A stretch of 64,000 bases of DNA from Copromyces sp. CBS 386.78 (GCA_030685235.1 MU839109.1:124001-188000); one strand, 5' to 3'; positions 35,263 to 47,590 are shown, numbered from the stretch's first letter. The notes: generated by a model not told the origin, from the sequence alone. Translations and numbers: made by a program.

Positions 35263-38200
35263 GAATTGTAATTCATCCGTTGCGCACAAGCATATACCAG
35301 CGCATTCATTGGAACACATAGTACCTGGTACAGATCCTGTTTCGGGAATATATACCTATGTGCCTAGCAGTATCCTCAAGTGTAGCACTCCGAGGCGTGC
35401 CTATTTCCCATCTATACTACCCATGCGTGGAATGTTTATATTGTGGGAATGTCATGGACGATTTGCATGGACACTCCATTTTTCTCTCGGATCAGTACGG
35501 CACATTGGTGACGAGTGGCCAGAATTGTGTGCTAATGCCATGGACGTTTCCCGGGATTGGGTAACCCGGCAAGTAAGAAAGCATAGAGCGCGAGCAAATG
35601 GAAAAGTTAATTTGGTTGATGTTTTTTCGAAGCCAAAAAAAAAAAAAAAAAAAAAAAAAAGTTGATCGATTGGGAACAGGAATGAAATGAGGACAATGAG
35701 GTATTTCACTCATTAAAAATGACGGGATAAGTATGGATAGACAGTCCTTCCTTCCTAGGCACATGTATTTCCAAGGATTCCATTGTCTTGCAATACGAGA
35801 TTTTCTCAAAGAAGCCGGTAGCGAGGATCAACGTTGATGTAGCTCCTTCCCATCACAAAACCACTGATCCCCTCTCCACGCAGTGCCTTCCTACCGTAGA
35901 CATGAAACGGCCCACCCCTAACTCGTTCCTTTCCCCATGCCATTAAAACCGGTCTGCTTCGTTGATTTCTTGCTCATTGGGATCATTTTTCCTCCAACCT
36001 CGTTCTCAGTCGTGTTCCCGATGCAACCATTTGAAACATTGCCAAAGACTTTGCGCTTCAAATTCACAGACACTTTTCACGCACCTATATGCCGTCCTCC
36101 TGCCGGGTTTTGCATATATGTAGAGTTTGTATGCCCGTCCCGGAGGTGTGTCGTCAGCCCGGAGATCCGAAAGTTCCAAGCCCGTTCTTTGCCGTGTTTT
36201 TTTCCCCTGCTTTACACAAATGCTGTAGGCTTCGGCGACGAGAATCATTTTCTTTCTGCAACCAACATGCAAGGTACAGCTAGAATATATGCCGTATTAT
36301 GTGCATGGACTTGTACATAGCTATATGCAGATCATTTAGGTTCCTGTTGAAGGTAGCCTTCACTGAATCTTATCGTTAATGGAGAATCCATGCCTGTTTG
36401 CAATGGGCCGGATTTCCTGGCTCAAAGTTATGTCATCGAAAGGTTAAAGGTGAAGGTTTTGACATTCCGGTACGTACGGTAGCTCGCGCGGACATGAAGT
36501 CTGTCTAGCATATGAAACAAAGTTATTTCCTGGAGGCATTGCGGGTGTGCATATAACGCAGTTAGCCTTTGCTATGAACACTAGTACGATATAGCTCGAT
36601 GGAATGAAAAGGATTATCATTTCATAGGGATAAACATACAGCGCACCCAAGGAGGCATAACCGACGCCAAGTCGAGATTGTGTCGGACCCATTCGTTGGT
36701 CAGTTGTGTGAGATGGCGATGTTGTCGGCATTGTTGTGGTTATAATCGGTATAGTAGGGTGTTGAGAGTCGAAAGGTTGGCTGATGTCTCCTTTCTGAAA
36801 TGGCTTTCGGGAGAAGATGACGGTTGCAAATTCAGAATGACGAAGTGTTTTGACTGCCATCGAAGTTGCGACAATGGGGCCGCAAGTTCCACCTGTGCTG
36901 GATGCGAATTTCAATTAGAAAGCTTATTCACAATTGACCGTTGGCTCGGCGTATTGAGGATTGGACGCTGCTATTGTTCCTAGATTTTCCAGCTGTTTTC
37001 CCCACTGTCATGGTGGATACTCTTCCTATTCAGCACAAGCAGACAATAGGATGGGGGTAGGGTACCTTGGTAATTCGGTGAATTCGTTTTGTTACTGAGA
37101 AGATGGGATGATATGTATCCTGAGGTCCGAACATGGGGCCTTGGCATTGTCGCCAGCTGTCGAGTATCGGTAGCTGAACCTTGAGAAACGACCTTGTGTC
37201 AAACCTCAGTTGCGGTTGTTCGTGTCGAGCACAGGTTCATGTCTTTCGGTGTATGTGTTAATTGTGTTGGCATGGGGAGGGGAAAAGGTCGATAACTCGG
37301 TCGGGCAAGCAGAAAAGAACACCTGCATTGTCTGCACGGCGCGGACGGTTGGCGGTCGAAGAACGGGTGGGGGGAAAGTGGGGAAAGAAGGAGTGTGTTA
37401 GTGATAGTGCGGCTCCTAGGTTTTAATGGCTACAGCGGGGAAGCACTAACAGACAGACATAGCGCGCGATATAACCGAGACAGCGCAAGAGTCGGAGGCA
37501 GAAAAAAGGAAAGACGAGGAAATAAAAGAAGAAAAATAGTAGCTATGACGAAGGAAGAATGAGCGAAAGGTCACGAGAGAGATGGAAGGCTTCAGAACAT
37601 CTTCATAGGTGTGGTATTGTTGGGGAAAGATATTGGAAAGAGGAGGGAGTACCTAGGAACGAATACTTCCAAGATAGTCGAGGCTGTAAACGGTGGGTCT
37701 TTACGTTACATGGGTTGGGAGTGAGCAAAGGAGGGGACAAGGAAGAAGTGAGAAGTTGAAGCAGACATGAACAGCTACAATCTCTCCCCAAAAGCAAGAG
37801 AACTGAAGGGTGAGACGAGCGATATTTGTATTCAAAATTTGGGCGGCTTAGAACCGCACTTGTTTGCCTTGCTTTGCAGAGTTTGAGCTTGTGTGGTTGG
37901 TATTTGTATTTGCTCTGCGCCAATATGTTTGGGAGCCATCGGTGAGCATAGGAATGCCGCGGGAATGCCGCTACAGAGGCAAGCTGGCACAACACTCCCA
38001 ATGTTCCATTTGCGATAGTATGTGACTGCGCTCGCGAGCTCGAAGTCGTTGAAGTTGGTCAGGATAGAAGCCTGCATCGAGAGAAACGTTGATGACAGAA
38101 GCAACGTCCACCGAAGGCAGATTCGACCCCACTTCCCCCACCCTCTCCACCACCAGCAGAGGCAGCCGCAGGACCATCCACATTGTCACTTGCCCCCTAG

Positions 38201-38766
38201 GTTTTCGTGTTCAACTCATCAGTCTGTTCGCTCGTGCCTACTCGACGAATAAGTACTGGTCATTCTTGCGTTTTTCTAAAGGAGATCTAGAGTATGTACC
38301 AAGCATGACGGCAAGCGGTTACCTATCCTCGGCCAGACAAAGGTTGAATGCAGAAGAAGCTTGAGTGGAGGAGTCCGTATTTAACAAGTGAACTTCTACC
38401 AATGCCCTGTCGAGGATTGACAAGACTTGCAATCCGATTACATCCACAACATTCGGTTGCTAGACGTGAAAGATGATCTAAATTCCTGTGCGATTTCCTC
38501 GCCGCTTTCGACCCAAGAGCACGGTCGACTTGTCGAGGAAAGAGTGAAGAGAGAGAAGTCAACAGCGGGGTTTCGTCAACCCCCCGGGCACGCACCGCCA
38601 CAGCCCTACAGGCGCCACGAAATGCCCCTGCCAAGACCACAGTTCGTTCTGGATATGAAAGGAAGGTGGGGGCGGGGTCACCAGGGGCAGGGACCACGCA
38701 CTTTCACTTCATCACTCAACGGGATCAATTCTTATTGCATCACCCAATGCTGTGGCAAGTTGCGGC
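35263..38766. other. Gene-poor stretch in the cluster
   Basis: About 3.5 kb without a supportable gene. ORFs at 35,937-36,320 (+), 36,444-36,914 (-) and 37,603-38,104 (-) lack good starts or domains. A minus-strand frame at 37,971-38,183 (ATG at 38183, MWMVLRLPLLVVE...) has protein-like composition and may be a relic, but I cannot place it. Confidence 0.4.
35635..35660 (+). repeat. Poly(A) run, 26 nt
   Basis: An uninterrupted run of 26 A. It could be a simple microsatellite or the tail of a retroposed copy; I see no identifiable transcript copy directly upstream and no obvious flanking duplication. Confidence 0.9.
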
Positions 38767-39880
38767 TCAAAAGGGGTTGCATGACAGCTCGTGGTGGAGA
38801 TGGACGTCAAGTCGATACCTTCTTTCCCCGCCATCTCTCGATATCTGTGTCCCTCGTTTTAGTAATCTTTGTCCACAATGACACAACAAAGAAGACAGCA
38901 AGAAGGTGCAATGAGCACCTTCTTCGATCTTTCCTTGTCCGAGCCCATACCTTTGTTCCGGGGATTGCGGAGTGAGCCGAATTGACAGGAGCAGTAGGTG
39001 CATACGAGGGTCATGGTATCTGAAGACCAGGGCAGGTACCGTGGAAACCGGTCCTTCCTGGACTTGAGCAATACAGAACGGAAAAGGTTTATGGTACCAC
39101 GCAGGCAGCCTTGCGAATCGTTCACTTTCCATTTTCTTCTTTTCATCATCTTCTCCGTCTTTTCTCCCTTTCCTTTCCTTTTTCTTTTTTGGTCCTCTTG
39201 CAGTGCACACCCAACTTCCAAGGAGCCCCTTCATGTCAACTCTGCTTCCCTTTGTCGCCACGGTTTCCGTCCTTCCCTCCCCCTTCGGTCGACTCGCACT
39301 GCGTGACTGAAAGAAGCGTTTTCTTTGACCCCAACACAGTGCCACCAATTGACCCATATATCAGAATCAGGCTTTTCCCATCCCACATTCCTTCAATGCC
39401 ACAATTGTCCGATCGACAAGTCCAGACGAAACACATCTGCGTCGGCCTCCGAGATGATATCGACCGCAAGATCCACCCGACCATGCCATCCCATGTTTAC
39501 GCACGCCAATTGCCCATCCCGGTCGCCTATTGTCTTGTATAATGCAATAGGACATATCTCCACCATGTCACGAAGGACTTTGATCTCATGCGGAGTGAAA
39601 GAGACAACGAGTAGAGTCAATGCCGGGAACAATAGAGCTGACAATTTGCACAACTAGATAATAGGTTCAATCATATGGAATAGGCGATTGACACAATCAA
39701 TGGCAACAATGGACGCCCTTCGTCAAGGTCCCGGTCTTTTAAAAGATCTCACTTCTTTGTTTGATTACTCCCTTCAAGATATTCCAACACTCTGTCACAA
39801 TTTCGTCAAGCATCGCAACTTGTCTCAACTCTAAACCGAGCAACTTTCGTCAAACTACCACACATCACTTCACAAGCAAG
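38767..39880. other. Possible relics of cluster genes and promoter of gene F
   Basis: On the minus strand an open frame without an ATG start at its 5' end (38,767-39,357) contains a Lys/Glu-rich run followed by RLPAWYHKPF, resembling the PAWY motif of genes C-E. A second minus frame (39,393-39,653) reads like protein (EIKVLRDMVEICPIALYKT) but also lacks a start. A TTTTAAAAG box at about 39,737 lies 140 bp upstream of gene F. These look like decayed copies; none is called as a gene. Confidence 0.35.
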
Positions 39881-41079
39881 ATGGCATCACCAGCGGCATC
39901 ACCAGCGGCAGCACCAGCGGCAGCACCAGCGGCAGCAACACCTACCGAGGAGGAACTTCACCAAGGCATCCCCATTGGACAAATAAGGGGACCATTCGTC
40001 CACCGAGCCTCGTTTAATGGAACCCCCGCTGAAGGTCCATACGGCTGGGTCCTGGATTGGACACAGGTCCATTTGGGTCTCTACAGGTATGGACATAGTG
40101 GCACTTTACCCTCATCAGGGGTTGTAGAAGCTTTGAAGGGGATGCTAACCACATTCGCAGACATCTTGCGCTTCCACAACAGCTAGACCACAATGAACTC
40201 TACAGAATGGCCAATGACACTCGACGAAAACTGTCAGGCGCCTTTCCGTCTGACGAAGTGTTCTTCTCAAATCCGTGGCAGCACGAGTTTGACATGGAAG
40301 ACAGCCAGAACATATCATTCTTGGCCGAACAGCTCAGATACTTTGAGTGGGAGAGCTCCCAGTGGGCGTTGTTCCAGGCTCATCGTCAAAATTACCTGGA
40401 GAAAGATATAAGTCGTCCAGAGCTTTGCCGTGCCTACTATAGGTGGCTTATTGACTCTCTTGAGCGTTATAACGAGTTGGTGCCTCGGTCCGAACCACTG
40501 CAGATCAACCCACTACGGATCAACCCAGTTCTTCAAAGAAAGCTGGCTTGGAACCTGAAAAGGATGTATCCCGAGTTGAGGGGCGAAAAGGACCCTCCTC
40601 CAGAGACGACTAACCGAGCGCCTACTCACACTTCTACCCAACCACCATCCTCTCCGGTTCTAGCACCCGCAGCGCCAGCAGCGCCAGCACCACAACCGTC
40701 GGACGCGCCCCAACACACGGCATCCGTGAATCAACCCCCGAAAGACCCAGCCGCTCCCTCCCCTTCTGACCACGGCAATACTCAAAACAACGTCACCAGC
40801 CAACATGAAGCCACAGCAAATCCCCAGCCACTGCCGGAACAGGAAAACCAGCAACCAACCAGACCTGCCAAACGCAAGAGAGCACCCTGCGCGCTCGCTC
40901 GCGAGTTACGCTCCTTAGCACAGCTTGGAGGACCTGGAAATGCTCTCGTTGGAATGGCTGTTATCGTTGAAGTAAACAATGAGGAGCAACAGGAGCAACA
41001 GGAGAACGGTCCTCCTGACTTGGCAGGATGGAGGCGTAGGTTGCGTCGTAGACTCAACGGCCGTGTGGTTCCACCCTAG
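39881..41079 (+). CDS. Paralogue-cluster protein F, basic tail (374 aa)
   Basis: Two exons (39881-40086, 40161-41079) around a 74-bp phase-2 intron with GCTAACC. It begins MASPAASPAA with Ala/Pro repeats. The first exon carries PFVHRASFNGT and YGWVLDWTQVHLGLY. The second has a Trp/Tyr-rich helical region (about 95-190: EFDMEDSQNISFLAEQL...YYRWLIDSLERYNE), a Pro-rich linker and a C-terminus with KRKRAPCALARELRSLAQ and WRRRLRRRLNGR. The tail matches gene A (KGKLSKELKALAEH; WNGRLRSR) and gene B (WAGRLRAR). It is the only member on the + strand and ends the array. Function unknown; the basic patches suggest a nuclear protein. Confidence 0.78.
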
Positions 41080-41899
41080 AGCTAACGTGCCAAGTATCGG
41101 GTATGACTATTTTGGTCGGGGAATAGAGACAGCCCGACTGTTGGGAAGATGGATGAGTATTTGGGGCGTGAGTCTGGTTGGATAACAGGATTTACAATGC
41201 ATGGTAGCCAGGATGGTGAGGTTAAGCAGTACCAGCTCGGATATGAAGAGGGCAGAGAGCAGGTAGACAAATATACAATGCGACAGGCCAGGGGATGTGG
41301 ATTGCATACCTACATTGAGTGATAGGTTTTCTAGACGATCATGGGACATGTTCACATTGCGCGCCCATCTTGGGCAGGACGATCTTTTATGATCATGGCA
41401 GCAGCCCGGCCTTTCTCGATATATGCTACAGGCAGGCACCTCAGGTTCGGTGCAAAACCAGACATGTACCTGACCAGTACGTACCTTCCTTAGGCGCGCC
41501 GCGTGTTCAAGGTCCCCGCCGAACCGCCGTACCTTCCATGAGGTAGGTTTCCATAACCTGGGGCAGGCACCCTCCGTCTACGCGACCGCGTCCCGTCCCA
41601 TTCACCTGCTGCTTGCCCACAGACTGCCTGCCTGCCGGCCGGGGGAGTTTTGCGAGTACCGAATACCTGGGCTACTATTTAAGGGCAGTTCTTCCCGACC
41701 CACCTCATTCCCCCAAACAACTGAACCACAAAACAACCAGCGCACAACGGAAAGTGACGGCCGCGCCAACATACGTCACTGCATTCCCCTTACCAACCTC
41801 GCAATCTCTCGTTATTGACGCCGCTTTTCTCGCAGCGGATCTCGGCTTTCTTGCGACCCTTCTTTCGGCTCATCCTCAGCGACGGCAACCTGAGCCACC
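41080..41899. other. Upstream region of the FHA-pseudokinase gene
   Basis: No gene is evident. A TATTTAAG box at about 41,677 lies some 220 bp upstream of the start codon at 41900. Confidence 0.45.
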
Positions 41900-43701
41900 A
41901 TGTCGACTCTCGCCTCCTCAGCCAACGTGGTTGCCCGTGTCACGGTCCAAAATACCGGCGCCATCTACCACGTTGAGTTTGCCAACCCGCCCAAGCATGG
42001 GGATTGTTGGACCATTGGTAGCGCGCCGAACGCCGACATTGACATCGGTCACCATATCCAAGGCATTAGCGGCAAGCACCTTGGCCTAGGCTTTGGTCAA
42101 AACGGTCTGGTTGTTGTCAAGATCTTGTCTTCTCGCGGAACATCCTTGTTTTACGAGCGCAACAGGAGCTTACCCGTCTTGGACGTGGAGTCAACTGTCC
42201 ACGATTGTATAGGCGAGGACTCTTCCCGAGCGCCGGTCTGGGCTGTCCCTGTCGGGTACCGCGTCCGTCTCGGCCTGGGCCACGATCAAAACCCTCTGAA
42301 ACTCGTCATTGAAGCCTTCGACCATAGCCAGCATGAGCGTGATTACCTAGCAGCGATTAGGGATTTTGAGGCCTCCACACTGAAAACTGCGGAGCCCATT
42401 CAGCCGAGGAAGAACCCATCCCACTACTCCCAGCCCCTGCTTCCGACCCCAGCGCCTGGAGTTGCGACTCTCATGAGCAACGCCATCAGAGGCATGGGAC
42501 TTGCTACCCCAGTCATCAATCCCAATGCCAGGATAACCCCCATTACACAGGCCCTCTTTAAGGAGGGCAAGTACATCTACTCGTTCTTGACGAGTCCCCA
42601 GAAGAGGCCTGGTTCCGCCACTGTTTCCAAGGCGTTTCACACAAAGACTTGGAAGGTTTACGCTGCCGAGTACTACGACGACAACAACTACCGTTTCCTA
42701 GCCAAGGAGACCAAAATCTTTACACGCGCCCAGGACCGGAAGGCTGTAAGTTGACTTATATTTGTTTTGTCGTGGTGATTACATGCTAACGATCATCTAT
42801 CCTACAGCCACACATCATCCAGTACTTTGAGACATTCCGCGATCCTCGGCCTCTTTACGCGAAGTATATGCTCATCACGGAATGGTGCGAGCGGGGCTCT
42901 ATCGTGGAGGAAGGCAAACGAAAGTCGTTCACCTACCATGAAACCTGTATGATCGTGGATCAGGTTGCCAAGGCGTTGGCTTATCTTCACGCACAAGGTG
43001 TCGTTCACCGCGACATTCGCCCACAGCATATCCTGGTCCGAACCAGGACAGACTCCTCCCTCAACATCTGCTTGAGCAGCTTCTCTCGCTCCGCGGAGAT
43101 TTCTATTGCCACTGGTGGTGCCAATGACTTGGTCGCCCATGATTCATCTGCTGCTGCTGCTCAAGCCGACCGCGACCACTACGCCGAACGAGGAGAGAGT
43201 CTGGCGGAAGATGAGCCGTACATTGCTCCCGATGCGTTCCCATTAAGCAGACTCCGCGCCGAGCACCTCGCAAACCCCGCGGCCGTCGATATCTGGTCCC
43301 TAGGAGTCATCGCCTTGGAGCTCGCTACCGGAAGCCTGCCGACCATCGTCTACGAAACTGACCACGAGCAGCATCCGGTTCTGGTCAAGGATCAACAACT
43401 TACCGAGCCTCTCCTCAACCACAGAAACGAGATGGGGAAGACCCCGGCCGCTACCAGCGATCGGCTAGAACTACCTCTTGTTATGTTGATCATGAAGATG
43501 ATGAACCGTTCCCCTTCCCTGCGCGTTACCGCAGAAGATCTCTCTCGCGGTACTAGCATTCTCTTGGAAAAGATGACGAACGATGTCCATATCAAGTATC
43601 CCCATGGACAGCTCCCGGCTATTGTGGCGCCTCGTATCCATGCCGCATCGGCGTACGAGCGTTGGCGGGCAGGACTTCTTTGGAGCGATTGGTATGCTTG
43701 A
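41900..43701 (+). CDS. FHA-domain pseudokinase (579 aa)
   Basis: Two exons (41900-42745, 42808-43701) around a 62-bp phase-0 intron with GCTAACG; the start sits in a near-ideal GCCACCATG context. Residues about 10-130 look like an FHA phosphothreonine-binding domain (CWTIGSAPNADIDIGHH...SGKHLGLGF). Residues about 225-560 have a protein-kinase fold: YAAEYY in beta 3, an EWCERGSI hinge, VVHRDIRPQHILV, PYIAPDAF and DIWSLGVIALELATG. Key residues differ from active kinases: Glu257 replaces the beta-3 Lys, His356 replaces the Asn of HRDxxxxN, and SFS (373-375) replaces DFG. HRD itself is kept. It resembles Rad53/Chk2-type FHA-kinases in plan but is probably inactive and acts as a phospho-reader or scaffold. 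Confidence 0.87.
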
Positions 43702-44548
43702 AGAGCGTCAGCGTTTTGCTTTCGGCGTTCTTCGTTTTCTTTTGTTGTCAGCTTGTTTTTTTACTCACATGCATAGCACCGCGATGTACCCATTCTGTAT
43801 CGGTTGGTTTGGACTTTGGAGCATTAGAGGTCAGGAGCCTTGGTTTGTTGGATTCATTGTATTAATTTGCAGGATACACTTCCTCTTCAGGCTTCAGTTA
43901 GCGAAGGAAATAGCGTGCGGTAATTGACAAAACACATGTAACCACTTTTCACTTCTTTGGTGAAAGATCCTGACGTTGAAGCCTTTTGTCAACGTATTGG
44001 ACTTTGTTATCGTTGTTGTAGTCATACTCCGTGAGGCCCGGTGACTCCTGCTCATGATGCCCAACCATTGACAGAATCCTGAATTTTTTTGGACTAGAAA
44101 TTATTCCAGGGATTGACTGTGTTGGTGAATACCTACCTATATAACGGGAACGTCCAGCAACTCTTTGGGAGTTGAGAGTCGGGATCCTCCTCTTCGGTCC
44201 ATCATGCCCGCCTTGTTCATTGCGTTGCACCTAACACGACACCGGACGCCATGCATCGGCATCATCAGATTATTCGTTTTCTGCCAGTCTCCATTTGGGA
44301 CACGACTGCCCATTTACCACCAGGCATGGAGGCCGCGGTCAATGCACGAGAAATATTTCTGGAATCGCAGAAACTTCCATGCGAGATCGCCTCCCGTCAC
44401 TCAGTCTTCGAACGACTATCGACTTTGCCCGCCACACGACATTCGACCTCGCTAAATATAACGAAGGGATACGAACGCTGTAGATTACTTCCCTAACGCC
44501 ACCCTTCCTCGCGAGCTTCGTGGCCGCAGGACTGGAATTGGGTAGGTA
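43702..44548. other. Intergenic; no gene seen
   Basis: 3' flank of the pseudokinase gene. ORFs on both strands at 43.9-44.5 kb overlap one another and have no support. Confidence 0.45.
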
Positions 44549-45067
44549 TTAAGTTACGGAATGGCAATGCACAGCTTGGTGCCTGTTATCGTCCCGGTCC
44601 TCCAGCCGTATCGCTCGCCCAGCGCCACTGCTGGAAGTGACTTCCGTGTCCGGGAGCAGTCTGATGCGTGGGACCTCCTCCCCTTGGTTCAACCTAAGAA
44701 ATCCCTCGATTTCTTCTTCTGGGGCTGTGATTCCGTTAATGGGCTGCCATTGCAAGCAGCGGCAGCATTCCGGTGTTCTCGCGTATCTTCCCGGGCCCGG
44801 AGTTGCGAAGGGCTTGTAGGTGTGGTACCAGACTTGGCCCATACGTCTTCCTAGCAAGTTGTCTGATCCTTTTTGCTGACTTTTTCTTTCAACCAGGAAC
44901 AAATACCCCTGTTCTTGCTGTCTGAAGACAACAAGTGGGAGACCGTGAACGTCTGGTAGTCCCCGTTCGTCGCTCCTTATACCGTCCTTGACGGTTGATG
45001 GTATTGAACAGCACCATAATATAATGCTGTAAGGTATTGACCGTGATTTTGTCTGACAATTTTCCAA
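44549..45067 (-). CDS. Open frame without start, possible gene fragment
   Basis: A minus-strand frame of about 172 codons with protein-like composition (GQVWYHTYKPFATPGPGRY..., then EEEIEGFLRLNQGEEVPRI). The only in-frame ATG is internal (44842, leaving 97 aa). I recognise no domain. It may be a 3' exon of a gene whose 5' part is lost, or chance. Confidence 0.25.
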   Translation of the reverse strand: MENCQTKSRSIPYSIILWCCSIPSTVKDGIRSDERGLPDVHGLPLVVFRQQEQGYLFLVERKSQQKGSDNLLGRRMGQVWYHTYKPFATPGPGRYARTPECCRCLQWQPINGITAPEEEIEGFLRLNQGEEVPRIRLLPDTEVTSSSGAGRAIRLEDRDDNRHQAVHCHSVT

Positions 45068-47204
45068 CCTTAGATTTTATAAAGTACCTAGCGTACCTAC
45101 TCTTTGAAAAACAGATCGGTGGGAATTGGCGATTGGGTGCTTAGCTGTCGAAACAATGGCCTACGTCTTCGTTAGGATACTGGAGTTCGACGAACTCGAT
45201 AAACCACCTCTTAGAAGTTTATTATTCGTAGAGGCTAGTGAGAGCAAGTTATTTATCTGACCAGGCCTCGTTCTATATCTTCTATACCTTAGCTATAGTT
45301 GATCGGGAGTGAGTTTGGCTTGAGCCGTCTTAAACCGTACGTTTCTCTACTCCGCTCGAGTCAAAAGTTGGATCGGCGGCGTAGTGGTTGTTGGGGATCC
45401 ATGGTGACATAAAGTATAAATCAACGAAGACTTGCGGTAGATGGTAGCGTGGCCGTGGCAGGGCAGCGACTTCTTGACCATTGACGGCATCCCCCAGCGG
45501 AGATGGGGACCTGGGATGACCAGTTCTCGCCGTCTCGCCGACCGTTTTGCCGCCTACACATCCCCTCTCACCATCTTGTCGCCTGTAACTTTTAGCAGTG
45601 TAGCCAGGAAGAACACATATTCCAGAGGTCTGGTCTCAACTCCCAAGGCAAACTCAAAAGATAAGGTATCCTTTGGACAGGCCATGTTTAGACGAGTTTG
45701 GGGGCTTTTCCCTAATAGACACTTGATCATATCAGCAGTCTGGAGAAACATATCGATGGAATACGAAGTAAAGTGTTGCTGGTTTCGTCTCAAGTTTACT
45801 CTGGTCTGCAGGCTCAAACTTCTCAGGGGGAGGGAGACGTACAACTTGAAGATTTCTCACTGATTGTCAAGTCGATCTTTTTGCCCATAACACTACATCG
45901 ATCAGTGCCCATTGTTCTCTTTCTCTCCAGACACGAACGGCACTAGTACCAGCACCACCAACATCGAGAGGAACATCAACACCAGCGGGACCACCATCAA
46001 CATTACCACCAGCAGCACCAGTAGAACAGCACCAACATCGCAAACACCAGCACCATAAGCAGCATCAGCAGCAGCACCACACACACCAGCACTCAGTAGC
46101 ACCATCACCAACAACCATGCCTCCACCCTATAAGGGCTTATGCAGTCACGACGAATGGAAGGGAATCATGTATTTCTCCCAAGTCGACTGCCATTCTGTC
46201 GGCCCCTATCCCCGACGACTTGATTGCTGGCGGTGGACTTGGCGACTGGTAGGACCAGTGCCCCAAGGACCACGATGCCTTCATCAACGACACTCGCGCC
46301 TGGACGTACCTTCATCACCTTGCCTTAAACCACAACCACCATGGATGGAACCATCCCTTGTAGACGCTTCAAGATCCCACACACTCTGATTCCATCACAT
46401 ATTCAGCAAGAGCTTGAAGCGCAGTATGTTCGAGCTGATCCCGACCGTCACTAGGTATCATAGGAGGACATAGGACGAAGCCGAGCGTCAAACGGATCAA
46501 AGCGAGAGTAAGAACAAGCGCCCATACCGCCCGTAGACGATATCGCAGGCGAGGGCCAGTACCCCATGCAGCTGTTTAGTGTAGACACGCCCGAAACATC
46601 GGCGAGTCCAGCCGGCAACATCCAGCTCCTTACTCGGATCTGGAACTCGATGTATGCTGACCGGGGCGATGGGACCTGTGCTCAAGAAAATGAATCATTG
46701 GGATGGTCATTGTGCGTAGGTACCTTCGGGCCTGGGCCCTGGAAGCCCCGTAATCCGCCCAGCCTTAATACCCTCATGGATTTGCCTGAATATTCCCGCC
46801 AGGACCAACCTGCCCGCTTTCGCATGTTACCTCCTAATCCATCTTGAAAAAGGGTAAAAGCAGACGATACGCGTGGCCCCTCGTCTACATTGGCACCGAC
46901 CGGAGTGCGTGTGGCACCGAAACGCTCCGGCCTACATGTAGGCCTAGTAGAACGGCGCTCAGCGCCGCTCTTCTAGCGGTCGCCGCCGAAACCGGGAGAG
47001 TACCTGTAAACGGGAGCCATTATGCCTTCACCACTCTCCAAGGACTGGACAGCATGCAGGTCGAACCCCTGGGCAAGCGCTACGGTCCTACGCCGCCCAG
47101 AAATTTGCAACTCAACGATTCCAAGCAACATAAACGTCCACATCGGCATTTGATCTTGACGGAAGTGTGTACCAGGCACCAATAGACGATCCTCGCTGCT
47201 CACC
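45068..47204. other. Gene-poor stretch with low-complexity DNA and decayed frames
   Basis: Contains an ACC/CAG-rich low-complexity run at about 45,940-46,085. Around 46.1-46.5 kb, protein-like stretches (DQCPKDHDAFINDTRAWTY; IPSHIQQELEAQYVRADPD) lie in different frames broken by stops, suggesting a decayed gene on +. Palindromes lie at 46.93-46.98 kb. No intact gene is supported. Confidence 0.4.
46929..46975. repeat. Two adjacent GC-rich palindromes
   Basis: GGCCTACATGTAGGCC (46929-46944) is a perfect 16-bp palindrome. Immediately after it, CGGCGCTCAGCGCCG (46953-46967) is a perfect 7-bp-stem hairpin flanked by TAGAA and TTCTA that extend the pairing. Role unknown. Confidence 0.85.
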
Positions 47205-47590
47205 TCATGCACGTAGGCACCAACTACCGCCGCGATGACAAGTTAAAAGGAATGAGACCATTCGAGTGCCTGCAATACACAAGGTACTCCAGTGACTGAT
47301 TCTTGATGTCAAGGTCCCCAATCTCGCCGAAGTCTTGGGGACTCTTTTAAGCCGCTTCTTGGGCCGCCTGGCGGCGAAGGACGAGGACTGGAGGTCGACA
47401 CTTGACAACGGACTGGATTTGATGGAGAGCATTGATGCCAGGCGGGACAGCAGCTCTTCCGGGGTTCCGGTTCGTTCGGAAGTTTGACGCTTGTTGCTCA
47501 AGCCGTTTCTCGAGGTGGCTATGTATTGATCGCTGTTGTTTTCGTCTGAGAGGTCGGCGGCGGCGGCGAGGACCTAAGGTACTGTTGAAG
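47205..47590 (-). pseudogene. Possible decayed member of the paralogue cluster
   Basis: A minus-strand frame opens after a TAG near 47,583 and reads LAAADLSDENNSDQY, then GTPEELLSRLASML and RRPKKRLKRVPKTSARL, ending at 47205. It has no start codon. A TATA-like box (47683-47690) upstream is embedded in the same 14-mer, TTATATACATGCCC, as that of gene C, and RRPKKRLK recalls MRPKKTKAR of gene A. The evidence is short matches only. Confidence 0.28.

Noticed and set aside
23881..41079. Known spore-killer, HET or NLR genes in the cluster
   Set aside because: I see no NACHT, HET, nuclease or kinase domain in any member; only the genomic setting is reminiscent.
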